DNA from: Venturia oleaginea
Taxonomy: Eukaryota > Ascomycota > Dothideomycetes > Venturiales > Venturiaceae
Direction of reading: 5' to 3'
Length of the DNA: 64,000 nt
NCBI GenBank assembly: GCA_013176395.1
Contig: JABMLP010000026.1
Span: 372,001-436,000 of the forward strand
The notes under the pieces: generated by a model
What the model was told of the DNA's origin: nothing
Database searches by the model: none
Seen by the model: the letters and a program-made list of their open reading frames with translations, nothing else
Shown: in pieces, positions 42,623-54,623 of the stretch
How positions within the stretch are numbered: the first letter of the stretch is position 1
Layout of the letters: the number at the start of each line of letters is the position of its first letter
Made by a program: the position numbers and the translations under genes

Positions 42623-43428
42623 GGTGGTTTGCGCTGGTTTCTCGAGAACAGAGGAAGTCGAGTATGTTTGCGCCGGAGTTAATTGAACGAGGGGAAGGAA
42701 GCCGAGTGCAATTCCTATAGTCTGTCGAGGAATTGACGTGCTCGATAATGCTGGACCGAGCTCGATAGTAATCTTACGATTGAGTTCGATGAGGCGCGCA
42801 CGCTTAGAAGCGCTGAGTGTTGATGCAGTGCGACCTCGACTTCAAACGCGAGTTCAGACCACGGTCAAGTTGCGTAGCGTGAAGGATGCAAGATGAAGAT
42901 CGTCTACCATCTTTTCTTTTGCTGAGGGCAGATGTCACACTATCGGAAAGCTGCATCGATCCATCTGTTTTCGAGTTGCCATGCACTTGCAGTACAACTA
43001 AGCGAATCCTTCCCCCGCTCGCTTCTGTTGGAGAACCCCTTTTTTCGATCCAAGATTTTGATGGCCTTGATTCCACTTCAAGGTGACTCTTAATGGAGGT
43101 ATAAAAGAGCTTGGGGTTGAGGTTTTTCTTGGGATGCTCAGCTGAGGATATCTCGATTCAACATCCCCGCCATTTAAATGAAACATAATCATATCGACAG
43201 GGGCGAACGTCTGCTCCAGCAAGAAGATGTTGTGTGACCGGGCAAGCGCCACTTCTTTGCAATAACAGCGAAATCCGGAAGTTGGCGGAATAGACGCGTG
43301 TTCACCTCCGACTTGCCCCGAGTTTTGCCTCTCCACTCTGCGACCAACCTTTGATCTCCAACAACGCCTTCCACAGCCATCCGACTCTACTAAGCGGCCC
43401 GTTCCTCATAGACGACATCACTAGCAGA
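42623..43428. other. divergent intergenic region
   Basis: About 800 bp between divergent starts (42622 minus, 43429 plus). It should hold both promoters. Open frames up to 112 codons on the minus strand show no family features. Confidence 0.5.
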
Positions 43429-44567
43429 ATGGCCAGTCCCAAAGTCGTCATCACTGGAGGTTCTGGCTGTCTGGGTGTAGCAGTTGTCAAATGCCTGGGG
43501 CATCGACTACCTGACGCCGTCCTCTTCATCCTCGACATCTCAATCCCGATTACAAACAAGAAGAATACTTCAGGGGTGGAATACCGTCAAATCGACATCT
43601 GCGACGCCTCAGCCATCTCAAATCTGATTACACAGATCCAACCACAAGTAATTATTCACACGGCGGGACTGGTACCAAGCGCTGCGAAGCGTCTCGGAGT
43701 TGGCGATGCCGGTTTAAGAAGGGTCAATATTGAAGGGACACGAAATGTTCTAGATGCTGCGAAAAACGCTGGCTCCGTCCTTGCTTTCGTCCATACCAGC
43801 TCGTGTGATGTTGTGAAGGGTGACAGTTGGGCGGACCTGAAAAATGTGAACGAGAGTATTACTCCGCCGAAGAAGTTTGATGAAGTATATGCCGAGACAA
43901 AGGTACTGTCTGTTCCGTTTTTCCGCGTGCCATTTCAACTGACTCTTCCTAGGCTATTGCCGAGCACATAGTATTGAGCTCCGCCCCATCAAGCTTCAAA
44001 ACGGCTGCCATCCGCACCTATGGAATAATTGGTCCCAATGACAACAACCTTGTTCCCGTAATGGCTGTGACCCCACGCCGCGTCTCTTTCGGCAAAGGAA
44101 CAAACCTTTACGATTTCACCAGCGCAGAAAACGCTGCCCTTGCCCACGTCTTGGCCGTCGAAAACCTTCTTTCTCCGTCTAATGAAGGTTCACTTTCGGC
44201 AAATGGCAAGCCTTTCTTTGTGACTGATCAGAGACCGATTCCGATGAGGAGGCTTATGGAGATGTTTTGGGAGTGTTTGGACCACGGTCAAGTACAACAC
44301 GATTCCGAAGAAATTCAGCTACCTGCCTTTGTCATTCCGATCTTTGTTACATACGGACTCATTTGGGTTCTGTCCTTACTAGCCAAGGCGGTCGGACAAG
44401 CGCCTTTGATAACTACAAACGAGCTTGGGGCTGGTGTGTCAGTACGCTATTTTGATAACACGTTGGCGAAAGATGTTTTGGGTTACGTGCCTCGAGCTAG
44501 ATTGGAGGATTCGATCAGAGATGCCTGTAATTCATTCAAGGCCAGACAGGCAGCGCTTACTTCATGA
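43429..44567 (+). CDS. 3-beta-hydroxysteroid/sterol-4-alpha-carboxylate dehydrogenase-like SDR
   Basis: Two exons (43429-43902, 43953-44567; 50-nt intron) give 362 residues. A Rossmann fold opens the protein with VVITGGSGCLGVAVVKCL. HTAGLVPS and NIEGTRNVLDAA are typical extended-SDR blocks, as is VHTSSCDVV. The catalytic Tyr-x-x-x-Lys is YAETK, split from AIAEHIVL by the intron. IRTYGIIGPNDNNLVPVM and YDFTSAENAALAHVLAVE match 3-beta-HSD/Erg26 relatives, which oxidise and decarboxylate 4-methylsterols at the ER. A hydrophobic stretch (VIPIFVTYGLIWVLSLL) fits membrane attachment. It is shorter and more divergent than a canonical Erg26, so it may be a paralogue acting on another sterol or terpenoid. 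An upstream in-frame extension to 43351 lacks an ATG. Confidence 0.88.
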
Positions 44568-44805
44568 CGCTTTACTCCTCCAGTCCTGGCCATCTATTCT
44601 GTCCTAAACACGGTTGTCTCTTCTCGGTAATATTTTATTCGCTTGAAGCGTCAACAGTTAACCTTCCAAATGCCTCACGCAGGTGTCTACGAGTGCAAAC
44701 GCCGTGGAGTCAACGCAGTTTGTCCACTTATATCTTTATGTGATGGTAACACTTTACCCGAAAGCTTCGCCCTGTTTCTAGTACTACCCATCGTTCAAGT
44801 CCCCG

Positions 44806-46349
44806 TCATTCTTCGTCCGGGTCCAAGTTCAACTCCTCGTCCAAGTCCAATACCTTGTTCAAGTCCAAGTCTCCGTCCGAGTCTTCGCTCGACTCATCCA
44901 CCGAACTTCCATATAACGGATACTTACAATGGTCCTCGATAATACCAATCAGCAAACGCATCACCCAATCTTCCAGATCATACACAAACCGGCCAAGCAC
45001 ATCAAGAACCTCGAAAGCAACATAAGGAGGCCCCACAACACCTTCTTTGAACTTGTCTTCTCCACATTGCGGTAAGCTGGCCTCGGGCTTACTCAACGAC
45101 TTTCGGATGTGATGGAGATATTCTTCGCATTCGTCGTGGAAGCAGAAATAGTCAAACACAATGGCCATCTGTTCCTTCTCGATGTCGTCCTGAAAGCCTC
45201 GCAGATGGCCAAGGGCAAGTGGGATATCTTCTCCAGGTTTTCGGGACTGTCCGACCTCTTCCTTTTCCAGGTCGTCTTTTGTGCTGTCCACTTCTTCGGC
45301 CTCTTCCGAGTCGCTCTTATATGCCTCGTCGTACTCCACTTGCAGGTATGCACGTATCGTACCATGGTTTTCTTTCCGGTACTCGAGAGTTTGGGCGAGT
45401 CCTTCGAGATCCACGCCATTGGCCCATTCCTTGTATTGCAAGTGTTTCGTGATCGGTGTGCTGCTTACCGGTCGTCGTGGTTTGAATGTGTTGACTTTCA
45501 AGTGCTTAGGGCCGCCTCCTTCCTTTGCGGACTCAGATAAGATTGCTCCAAGGACTTGGAAGCCGAACTGAATGCCTTGATTGTAGCGTTGCTTATGTTG
45601 CTGACCGACTTCATCTGGTGCTTGGGAATAGGGGCCCACCTAGTAGCTGATGTATGCCGCTTTCGAACGCCTTGGAGATTGGTTTCCTGCATTTGACATG
45701 CTTGACAACCACCGGCCAGTCTCGATGGAGAACATCAGCCATCATCAGTTGTGGAGTGTAAAGTGCCTCGGCCAACGGATAAAGAGCGAAGTCGATCCCA
45801 AAGCCCGAGAGATTAGGTTGGCCTTTTCTTCACACGCCTTATGGTGCTGTTCCTGGGCCGAGGAGACAATTTCGCAATCTTTGTAGAGCTCATTGAATTC
45901 GATCTCGAGGGCAAACGCAAGCTTTGTCGCCATGTAATGTGTGTTAAGTAATGTGTGTTACAGGAGCAGTTGTGACTCGAACCTCGTCAGCATTGGCTCG
46001 GAACGCTTCCGACACGGTCAAGACCTCTTGCTCGAGAGACTTCGAGGTGAAGAAAAAAAGGGCTTGTAACGCGAATTTGGCCTGCATTTTGCGTCCTTCA
46101 TCTCTTGCCAGAAAAACGACTCGAACTTTGCCGATGACGAGTTGGAGCTGTCCGCACCCGAGGCTTTGGTTGCGCCCTCGTCCAAGGGCAAGCCCTCCAA
46201 ATCAGGTGGAGGTGTGACCTCCGAATCTGCGGATGCAGCTGCATTGGTTGTGAGCTCGTCCAGACCGTCTCAAGTGTTTGAATAAAAGTCAGGTAGCTTG
46301 CGAGAGATTCATAATCAGTCGTTGGGTTCAACCTGAAAACAATGAGCAT
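44806..46349 (-). CDS. damaged hypothetical gene, frames not joinable
   Basis: The largest frame (45639-44806, 277 residues) encodes an acidic protein (VGQQHKQRYNQGIQFGFQVL, then DSEEAEEVDSTKDD) ending in a repetitive LDLNKVLDLDEELNLDPDEE tail. Upstream, 45933-45745 starts MATKLAFALEIEFNELYKDC. A second frame that overlaps it reads GIDFALYPLAEALYTPQLMM and could continue it after a one-base shift. A third shift near 45640 would be needed to reach the main frame. Yet further up, 46200-46018 holds KFESFFWQEMKDAKCRPNSR. No donor or acceptor pairs repair these shifts, so I read this as a decaying gene or one with sequence errors. The ALEIEF string recalls amidoligase-like N-termini, but nothing else supports that. 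Confidence 0.35.
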
Positions 46350-48164
46350 TAATTACGATGAACGCACAACGAGAATAGGTTGAACAGCTTGTAGTCGAAC
46401 TTGTATGTTCGTACCGAGCTTGCTACGATTGAATTCATTTTGATGCAGCGATCTAGAGCAGCGTGGATGCACTAAGATTTCTGAAGTTTTTGCAGTGTTG
46501 GTTGTGGGACACTAGTAATTCGAGTCTGCAGTGAGATTTGATCAGAAAGTTGATGAAGTCTATAATGGAAGAGTCAGAGCCGATATAGTGAACACAAGGA
46601 CTACGGGCGACAAATTCGAATTAGAAGGCAGAAAATAGTGTAGTGAATACTTCACCGGGGAAATGAATTGGAGATCAATATATAAAGCAAATGGCCGCTC
46701 GTCCGGTAATGAGGGTTCCAACAAAAAGAACATTCCCATAGCGTCTGCAACACAGAACGTTCCTGTCTACTGCATCGGAATGAGGTAAAGAGTCGACCCC
46801 AATCCGGCGTATACGAGCACGGACGTTGTTGATATATGCAAACAAAGCAGCAATATTGCAACTTTCCTCGATTGGCCATCTTACTAGAAAGATATATCTT
46901 ATCTCATCTCACTAAAGCGTCCTGTAGGGAAGTAAACCCCGAAGCAGGGACGCGCCATCATTCCTATTTGTGACAACTCACAGACATCCTAGGGAATGTC
47001 TAAACCCTGACAAATAAAAGGACAAAGGAAAGGTCCAATAGCTCTATGCATACCGGTATCGGAAGCGACAGGAAAAGCTCCTTAGCTTCTCAGCTGTCGC
47101 CCACTCTCGCTTTACTGTTTGTGGTTGGCATCTCTTGTCTAGTCGAGCATCCATCAACGACGTCTATGAGTTAGTAGCTATCATCCCTAGCGATAGATGT
47201 GCCGTTTGAGGATGGAAGAAAGGAAAAGAATTGAGCCAAGAAGCTCTAGGTTGAGGATTGATGATTTAGAAGTACGACAGTCAACAAGGGGTGGTTGCTG
47301 TAAGACAAGACGACAAGACGGCGTCTTCTTGCTAGACTCTCGCAACCTCTGGTTCTTGCTGTGTGCTAAACGCACTTCCCATGCTGAAGCAATGCCGAAT
47401 TGGAAGCCCGTTAATGGTAGAGGAGCTCTTGAGTTAGAACACGACCTTCGAAAAGAAGGGTAAAATCATCGTGGGGATTGCGCTCTCTCGAGGCTTCGGA
47501 AATGACAATGGAAGAAAAATGGTGTAGCACTTTCTTACCTAGTCCCGTGAGTGACGTCAAAGACATGGCTTCTCTCAACTGAATTTTCATGAATCCGGAC
47601 TAGGAGGGACGGTCTGAGGGGCCAGAGTTTCAATTGAGTGAGTGAGAATTGAGTTCGCACAGGGACAAGATACGACAGGTCGAGTGAATGATAAGCGGGC
47701 CTATCCACAGCTACTCGATGCCATGGTCTGGGGCAGACTACTTGGGCTCACAAGCTTAATTCACAGAGCTCCTCGTTGTGCGACAGAAGAGATCGTTGCC
47801 AACGATTCAATGTTCGTCACCCACCTCTTTAGTGACGGTATGTCTCTTGCCAGTCATGGACTTGCACAGCTCATATCAGGAAGTGCAAGGTCACAAATCA
47901 ATCCTTTCGTCTTTGAACTCGAAAATCATGCAGCTAACAAGATGTTTCTCTTGCCCGGAAGAGTGAGTCCGGACGCCCATTGACTGAGCGCCGACACAAA
48001 TAGCCTGGCGGATGTGGAAGGAACGCCGTTTTGACGAGACGAAGACCTTTATGAGGGTGTGAGTCTCAGATCGTTCACGGGAGGACATTCAGAGCTTACT
48101 GTGCTCAACTTTTGAAGGCTGCCACGAGGTAAGGCGTTCAGCCTGAGCTTGCCAGAGCGCCAAC
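46350..48164. other. gene-poor stretch
   Basis: About 1.8 kb without a supported gene. Several 60-113-codon frames (such as 47642-47983) show no family features. Composition is unremarkable. Confidence 0.45.
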
Positions 48165-48644
48165 TCATTCCCTCTTGACAGTAGGTTGTCTCACGAACTT
48201 GGTATGCCTGCCCATGACGATCACGGCGCCCCTCGCCCCCTCTTGCACCTTATACAAGGTGACGCTTGTAAATGCCAAACTTCCGCCCACTTTCTCTGCC
48301 TTGCCTTCGATCTCAATCTCGTCTCCTAGACCGGCAGAACCCAGATAGCTCACGTTCAGGTCGACGGAGGCACCCGTCTTTTCTCGGAGATCGGTGCTGG
48401 CTATTGCGAGACCGCCGAAAGCATCGATGATGGTTGCCGAGACGGAGCCATGCAAACCGAGTTTGGAGTTCAAGTGCTCCTGTGAGAGAATAAGACGGGC
48501 GTGAACAAGGCAGGGGCTGGCGTGAGTTATGCGGGTGCTAGAGAGGGTGAAGGAGTAGATTGGAGACGCAGGGATGAGCTTCGACCACAGTTGGCTGATG
48601 TGGGAAAGGGTTTCGGGGTCTGACTGTAGTGTGGGAGACGACAT
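48165..48644 (-). CDS. hotdog-fold thioesterase (PaaI/THEM2-like)
   Basis: An intronless frame of 159 residues from the ATG at 48644 (MSSPTLQSDPETLSHISQLW). An in-frame upstream extension to 48776 looks like 5' leader. The hotdog helix is HGSVSATIIDAFGGLAIAS, where family members use the conserved Gly and Asp near the active site. The strand ASVDLNVSYLGSAGLGDEIE and the closing segment AVIVMGRHTKFV complete the domain. Such enzymes hydrolyse acyl-CoA thioesters. Substrate and compartment are not visible; no peroxisomal or mitochondrial signal is obvious. Confidence 0.85.
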   Translation of the reverse strand: MSSPTLQSDPETLSHISQLWSKLIPASPIYSFTLSSTRITHASPCLVHARLILSQEHLNSKLGLHGSVSATIIDAFGGLAIASTDLREKTGASVDLNVSYLGSAGLGDEIEIEGKAEKVGGSLAFTSVTLYKVQEGARGAVIVMGRHTKFVRQPTVKRE

Positions 48645-49442
48645 TGTGGCAGGATTTGTCCCTGTCAAGATGAAAGAAGTGGTTTTGTTGAAGTTGGACT
48701 CCGAGGTTGAGATTTTCCAGAAGTTTGCTTGGACCCTGCATAGAATACTCCAGACTCCACTTGCTCTAAGGATCACGTTGAAACATCACGATTGACAATG
48801 CCATATCAGATACATGAACAACTCTCCATTCATAGCTATATACATCCACTCCCATGGATAACCCCCTCCAGCCTCTCCGCAAACCAAGCATTTACTACAC
48901 AAAACCGGGTAGAAAAGAGACCAGGCACATATCCGTTCCCAAGCACATACCGACCCTACTCTACCACCAACCAACTCACTGATTGGCGCTCTATGCTTGA
49001 AGATCCATGCACCCCTCGTGCGAAGAAACGTGTGAAACACATTATCTCAAAGTAAAAGACAACAGTCGCAAATAAAACCCCATGATTGCAAAGGCCGCAA
49101 TAAGATATGCATAGTAGCTTCAGTTGTTCGTGACGATGTTTCGTCGTCATCTAGAGACTAGCTGTAAATAAAGAGAAGTAATGAAAAGGAGGGTATAAAC
49201 CCATACGATATAATGAAACTGGATTTGCGAGTCGGTGGAGGAGGACCATTCGTTGAGCGCGTCGAAAGCAAGTTGTTCTTTTGGTATGTCGAGAAAACAT
49301 GGTCGTGCGGAAACCATCCAATAGTTTGTATAGTGAAAAGAATAGAACTCCGCAAAACACCAGGCTGTCCTGTACGTCATGTCGTGAGATGATGAAAGAC
49401 ATGCTCAATGACCAAGGCTTGTCGATGTGTTGACTGGTTTAT
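48645..49442. other. intergenic stretch
   Basis: About 800 bp with the thioesterase promoter at the left and the 3' flank of the SH3-protein gene at the right. No gene supported. Confidence 0.5.
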
Positions 49443-51652
49443 TTACACGGCTTGGCCTGGGACTGGTTTCCTGGCGAGAGAAGGTGCCTTCGTTACCATA
49501 GGGGTGTTGCCTGCAACGATTGGTGCACTTCCTGGGACAAAGTTGCTCATCGAGTTTGAGCGACGACGATTACTGTCCTTGATCGGAGGTGGGCGCATCA
49601 TTCCAGGCGGCCCGTATGGACCCGGAGACTGCGAGCGCTGTTGCTGTCCACTAGGACCTTGTGGGCCTGGACCTGGCTGGTATGCGCGGTATGCTGGGGC
49701 GTTGCTCATCGCGCGGGATCGTTGACCTTGTGGACCTCCAGCTGGTGACATTGAACGAGGTGCCTGAGCGAAGGGGGCTGGAGATGCGCGTCCAGCCTGG
49801 CCTTGGTATGGGGCAGGGGAGTTACGACCAGTAGGTGTCAATGGGCGAGGAACCTGTGCGAATGGAGCTGGAGACTTGCGGCCATTGCCTGGCATTATCT
49901 GAGGGCCAGGACCTCGCATTTGAGGGCTATCGTTGGGGCCTGGGCCACGAGGGCTTTGGCTTGGACGAGGTTGTTGTGGTAGGGCTGATGGAGGAGCACC
50001 GCTTGGAGAAGGATTGTTTGGGTTTGGACGTGGCTTGACCATCTGCTTCGACAAGCAAGTACGAGGAACAACTCCCTGTTGGGAGCGATCCATGCGAGTG
50101 CAAAGCGCCTACGACGATGTGAGAATCATTCAAAGGTACCAAGGAGGTCATTTAAGCTTACCCAACCATCATCATATTCATGCAAAAGACGGACGAGTTG
50201 ACCGGCATGGATTTCAAGTTCGTCTTCCATGGAAGGTTTGAAGTCAAGCTGAACACGGTGAACGTTGTCAAGAGGAGGCGAGGTTCCACCTCTTCCAGCA
50301 ACAACAGCACCAGCGACGACAACTTCGGCTACACCAGCGGCTGCAATTTCAGAAACGGGAAGGCTGACATTGGACACGGTAGCAGGCGCATATGGAGCAA
50401 CATGGTTTGTTAGAGAATCAGTGGAACCTTCGTATTGCATGCTAACGGGCTTTGGAGAAACTGGGCCAGAAGAAGGGAGTGGGAAGTCTGAGGCATCGAT
50501 GCTGTTGTGTCCGGTAGGAAGCTCAGGAATGGTAGGTATCTGAACAGTCTGTGGTGGGGTGTTGTTGAGGGTCTCTGCGTGGTTGCCGAATGGGTTGGTT
50601 GGATCATTGGCATGTTGTTGAGCACCAGGCTTTTCCCACGAACTGGGCGAAGTAGCACGAGGAGAATCGTCTGCGGCCGATGCAGCTCCCACAACGGCAG
50701 CTGCAGCTGCAGCTCCAATAGCAACTCCAGCAGCTGGAGCACCAGTATTCATTGTGCTCATTCGCGGGTCGAATTGTGTGACTGGACGAATATCAAGTCG
50801 CGGCGCAAGAGAGTCCTGGGGTCCAGCGACTGGCGCAGCAGCCTGTGCCACTACTGGCGCTGCTGAGTAGACAGGCTCTGGGTTTCGTGGGAGAGAATCT
50901 GGGCTAGGAGGCTGGCTCATTGAAGCCTTCTCATCGTCAAGACGCTCATGGGCTTCCTTCTGTTGTTTCTGGCGGCGATAGAGCATGACAACACCAGCGA
51001 GTAGAGCACCGATGAGAAACAAGAGACCGAAAGCAAGCCCGGCTTTAGCACCTCCAGACATCCCACTCGAAGCGGCAGCTGTTGGGCTCGCACTCGCGCT
51101 TTGGCTGGCAGCCGATCCTTGGGTGTTTGAAGGGGAGGCATGGACAATCGGGGCGGAGGTAATCTGGGGGACTTCAGAAGAGGTAGTGAGGCTGGGCTGC
51201 GAGGACTGGACTGCGCTTGAAGCTGTAGCGGCGGAGGAAGCGGTAGAAGTAGCAGCACTTGAAGTAGCGCTGTCATCATCACTGCTCTCTGCTGTGGATG
51301 GGGCAGTGCTCGAGGCAGTGCTGGAGGTAGTACTCGAGGCAGTGGTGCTTGATTTTCCAGTTGGTGTAGGTCTTACGGCACCCCCACCCCCTAATACGGC
51401 ACCACCGACCAGTACAGAGTTATCTGCCTTGGAAGTCTCTTTTGTGCTTCCTACAGTCGAGGTGGACATGGTAGCAGATCCCGTAAAGGTCTGTGGTTGG
51501 ACAGATGTAACGACCTGTACAATGGTAAGAACCTTTCCTCCATTTTGGCGTTTTTCAACGAAGGCATCGGCGCGACGCCATAAGCCGTCAAACATATTTC
51601 GCAATTGCATGATTGATATGCGTCTCTTGCTATTGTCGTGAATCTGATGCAC
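49443..51652 (-). CDS. single-pass membrane protein with Fus1-like SH3 domain
   Basis: Two exons (51652-50162, 50108-49443; 53-nt intron) give 718 residues; a start at Met16 (MQLRNMF) is also possible. A long Ser/Thr/Ala-rich ectodomain (about 55-195) precedes a transmembrane helix (AGLAFGLLFLIGALLAGVVM, about 204-223) and a basic stop-transfer segment (YRRQKQQKEAHERL). The cytosolic part has an SH3 domain (VQLDFKPSMEDELEIHAGQL...LLHEYDDGWALCTRMDRSQQ...GVVPRTCL) interrupted by the intron just after DDGW. A Pro/Gly/Gln/Ser-rich tail follows, with repeated SPAPFAQ-P motifs that could bind other SH3 domains. Relatives include yeast Fus1 and fungal cell-surface sensors. A role at sites of polarised growth or fusion is inference. 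No signal peptide is evident at the annotated start. Confidence 0.85.
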
Positions 51653-53467
51653 GCGACAGGAGTGCGGACGTGAAGTGAAGGATTCGCTTAAATGAGGGAC
51701 GACCAGCGTGACTGAGGTTTATATAGGACTTCAAGTCGATGCGGCGCGAGATAGGCCTGTTACAGCGTCTCTGTTCACGGGTATGCAGTAGTGGATGGTG
51801 TGGCTAAAGAAGGAACGAGGATAACGATAGGCCGTGCCGAAAAGAATGGCGACGACAGCCTGGTCGTGAGATTGATGAAGAAATTAGAGGTTAAAAGAAT
51901 GACGACCGCGGAGGGTTGGACTTGGTGATAGAGCGAGGGTTCGTGGAGTGAAGCTTGCCAGTGAGAAACTCGAAAAAGGAGCGAGGGCTTTGCCCATCAT
52001 CTCATCAAACTGAAAGCCGCCGACGGCCTTATGCTCACTTACTGAAATGGGTGTAGCGTCAGCACTGCAAGGGGCTCACAGACGCTGTTTGAGAGATTCA
52101 TTTCATGGGTACGGCCTATCACAGGCAACCAGAGACCTCTGGCACCTGGATCGGCACGAAGAGACAGCCTCATTGACACTTTGACAGCCCTCTCGGCCAT
52201 ACCATAGTAAGAGCAGGTGCCGTCAGATTAATCCATGGACAGCGGCTGCGGGTGTTGGTATCACGACAACATCTTCCATCATTGCTGGCTCCATCAGCGA
52301 ATTTCTTCATTTCTCCCATTCAATCCGTACACCCTCCAAGCAGTCTAGCGCCCGCTCTTCAGCCACAGCGATTCACCATTACCAAAGCGACCAAGGGCGT
52401 CCGCGTCGCAACGGCTCGGCGTGTCAAATTTCCTGCTTGAAAGATCCTCGAGAGCTGTGGTGGCGCAGCTGATTCAATCTCATTGCTACCAGGCCGCTTC
52501 GACACTCCTCGACCTCTCCATCCGTCCTGTCCGTCGCAATTGATCGTCTTAAATACCACGAGCGACAAGATGGCATCGTAACATCTGTTCACGTACCTAG
52601 GGCAGGGGTTTCGGGCGACGCAGGTACCAGAGCCACGTATCGGTCGAAATTAGAAACCACCCTAGCTTTTCCACCATCCGCTTGCGAGCATAGAACAAAG
52701 CGCCTTGGCCTGGCGCGGTTGTTTCGAAATAATTTGAGACAGGGATCAAACATCCCTTTTCATGGCCAAAACCAGTTCATCATCTTCAATCAATCGGGGT
52801 TCGATATCGATAACTTTCTAGCCATGTTCTAGAGTTAGATCTCCAGAAACTGATCGATATCGATGCTGAATCAATCGACTTCATTCAAGCCAAACCGAGG
52901 TGAGAGCCATGGGCAAAGCACTTGCACGAGGGATTCACTTTCGTTTTCTGTCCTACATTTACCAGACCCTTTCGTGTTCACCATCATCATTCTTTTGAGT
53001 TGTTTCACCTCTTTTTCCTTTGTTATTCGGTGGTTGGGCAACTTCGGAGATTTGAATTATCACTCTCGGGTACTGGCGAGGCCAAGGTCGGATCCTACGG
53101 CTACCGAATGAGGTAGGTTGTTTTTCGACTTTTGTACAATAAACATCAAAGAATTGGTAAGCGTCTCTCTTTGCAAAGCAAGGCATCACAACATACAGAT
53201 GGATCCATGCAGTCCTTTTTTTATTTATTCAATTCGTCTCCTACACCGCTTGCTTCGATCCTCAACACGTCACCATCTCTGTAAGTTCAATGCAATCCAT
53301 ATTTTCGAGGGGTTGAACTTCGCCGCTATCAAATCTGTGTGGGATATCATGAACAAATCTCGAAACCCGTTCAAAGGCATTGAACGATGAGCCAGCTGTG
53401 GCTCATTCGACCGATCGTGCTGCCGCTTCCTGTCCTCTTATAGATCCTCGAAACCTCTGCCACTCTC
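51653..53467. other. gene-free stretch, promoter of the SH3-protein gene
   Basis: About 1.8 kb. The first part upstream of 51652 should be the promoter and leader of the SH3 protein. Elsewhere only short frames occur, with no family features. An ATCGATATCGAT-like iteration appears near 52800-52862. Confidence 0.5.
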
Positions 53468-54299
53468 TCACAATCCAAGCCGTCCGATACCAACCCATCC
53501 CTCCCAAATACCTCCGATCTCTCTCGCCAAATCCTCGGCCGTTTTTCCATCTTTATCCCTCAACCCTCTTACATCGACGTCCACGATGCCTCGCTGAATT
53601 TGTAGCGCCTCGGCTTCGCGCAACACTTCTGCCGGAAATTCTTTCGGATGCAAATTACTGGCCAGCAATAGCAACAACCAAACCACTTCCCTCGATTGCG
53701 CCGCAACAGCAGCATGTAGTCCCGACCTTCCATCCCCAAGCGCATCCTGGTATTTCAGTAGATCTTGCGGCGAAACTTCAACTTCCTCTTCGTCGTCATC
53801 ATCAGAGTCAACATCTGGACGGAGCATGTCTATCATGGCCTGTACATCTCCTTCGCGGCAGAATTCGAGGAAGGCGCGGGATTTGCGCTCTTCTGGGTAG
53901 GCTTTTAGGTATGATTATTCTGTAAGGAGGGGTAGGATATCGAGGTTTTGTTGGAGGCCGCCTTCATTGTGAAGTTGGACGAGGAGGACCTGGGTTCCTG
54001 TTGGAGAGGTGGTGGTGAGGGTTTTGCTGCATTTTGGGCATTCGGTTACTGTGTAGGCGTCTAGGAGACATTGCCTGTTTGTGTTAGAATTGTGGTTGGA
54101 GGTTTTGGTAGAGATGTACTTGCCAGTGGAAGTGACAGCCACAGATGAGGTGCACATCGTCTGGGACTGAGTTTGCCGCGATACTAGATGATCCTGCTGC
54201 GCTGGACTCTCCCATTTGTACATCCTCTTCATCCTCGCTGTCGTAGATATCGAGAACGAGTGGTAGCTCGCATGCGACGCATTCTGTCACAGTCGCCAT
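53468..54299 (-). CDS. RING-type zinc-finger + ankyrin protein, interrupted by an in-frame stop
   Basis: Exon 1 (54299-54124) starts MATVTECVACELPLVLDIYD, giving the first Cys pair. Exon 2 (54074-53468) continues a RING-like finger: CGCHFHWQCLLDAYTVTECPKC, then QVLLVQLHNEGGLQQNLDIL. The 49-nt intron works only with a GC donor (GCAAGT at 54123); the adjacent GT donor throws the frame off. After LPLLTE an in-frame TAA (53917-53915) is followed, in the same frame, by SYLKAYPEERKSRAFLEFCR and a degenerate ankyrin region (DGRSGLHAAVAAQSREVVWL, RDKDGKTAEDLA) to 53468. As I recall relatives, they have Glu at the stop position. Read through, the protein is about 260 residues. So this is a recent nonsense allele, a pseudogene, a sequencing error or readthrough. 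The likely role is E3 ubiquitin ligase. Confidence 0.7.
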
Positions 54300-54623
54300 T
54301 GTGTGAAAGTTCGTGAGGGAGATAGAACTTTTTTGGGTTTTTAAAATTCGCAATAAGTTTCCAACAGACGCGCAAAGGAATATGAGAACGATTGTGGTCT
54401 TGATCGTCGCGCGTCGCGATAAAGAAAAGTAATCGTGGATTTTTGTTCGTTCGAGAACCGTGCAAGATCGACATCATCATGGATTCAGCCGCAAGCGGAC
54501 AGATATAGAACTCGTCCTCGTCTCACCACGCCAACGCGCGCCATCGCTCCAACCCCTCTCAGACTCCCTCCAGAGAACCTCTGAGCACTGTACAATAGCA
54601 TGGAATAGAATGCACAGCCAAAC
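54300..54623. promoter_or_regulatory. divergent promoter RING-ankyrin / sorting nexin
   Basis: 324 bp between divergent starts (54299 minus, 54624 plus). Both promoters must lie here. No named element identified. Confidence 0.5.

Noticed and set aside
47642..47983. 113-codon plus-strand frame
   Set aside because: No family resemblance and no supporting splice or promoter context.
50985..51641. 218-codon plus-strand frame antisense to the SH3 protein gene
   Set aside because: Mirror of the Ser/Thr/Ala-rich ectodomain; its Ala/Glu/Val bias is what the opposite strand gives.
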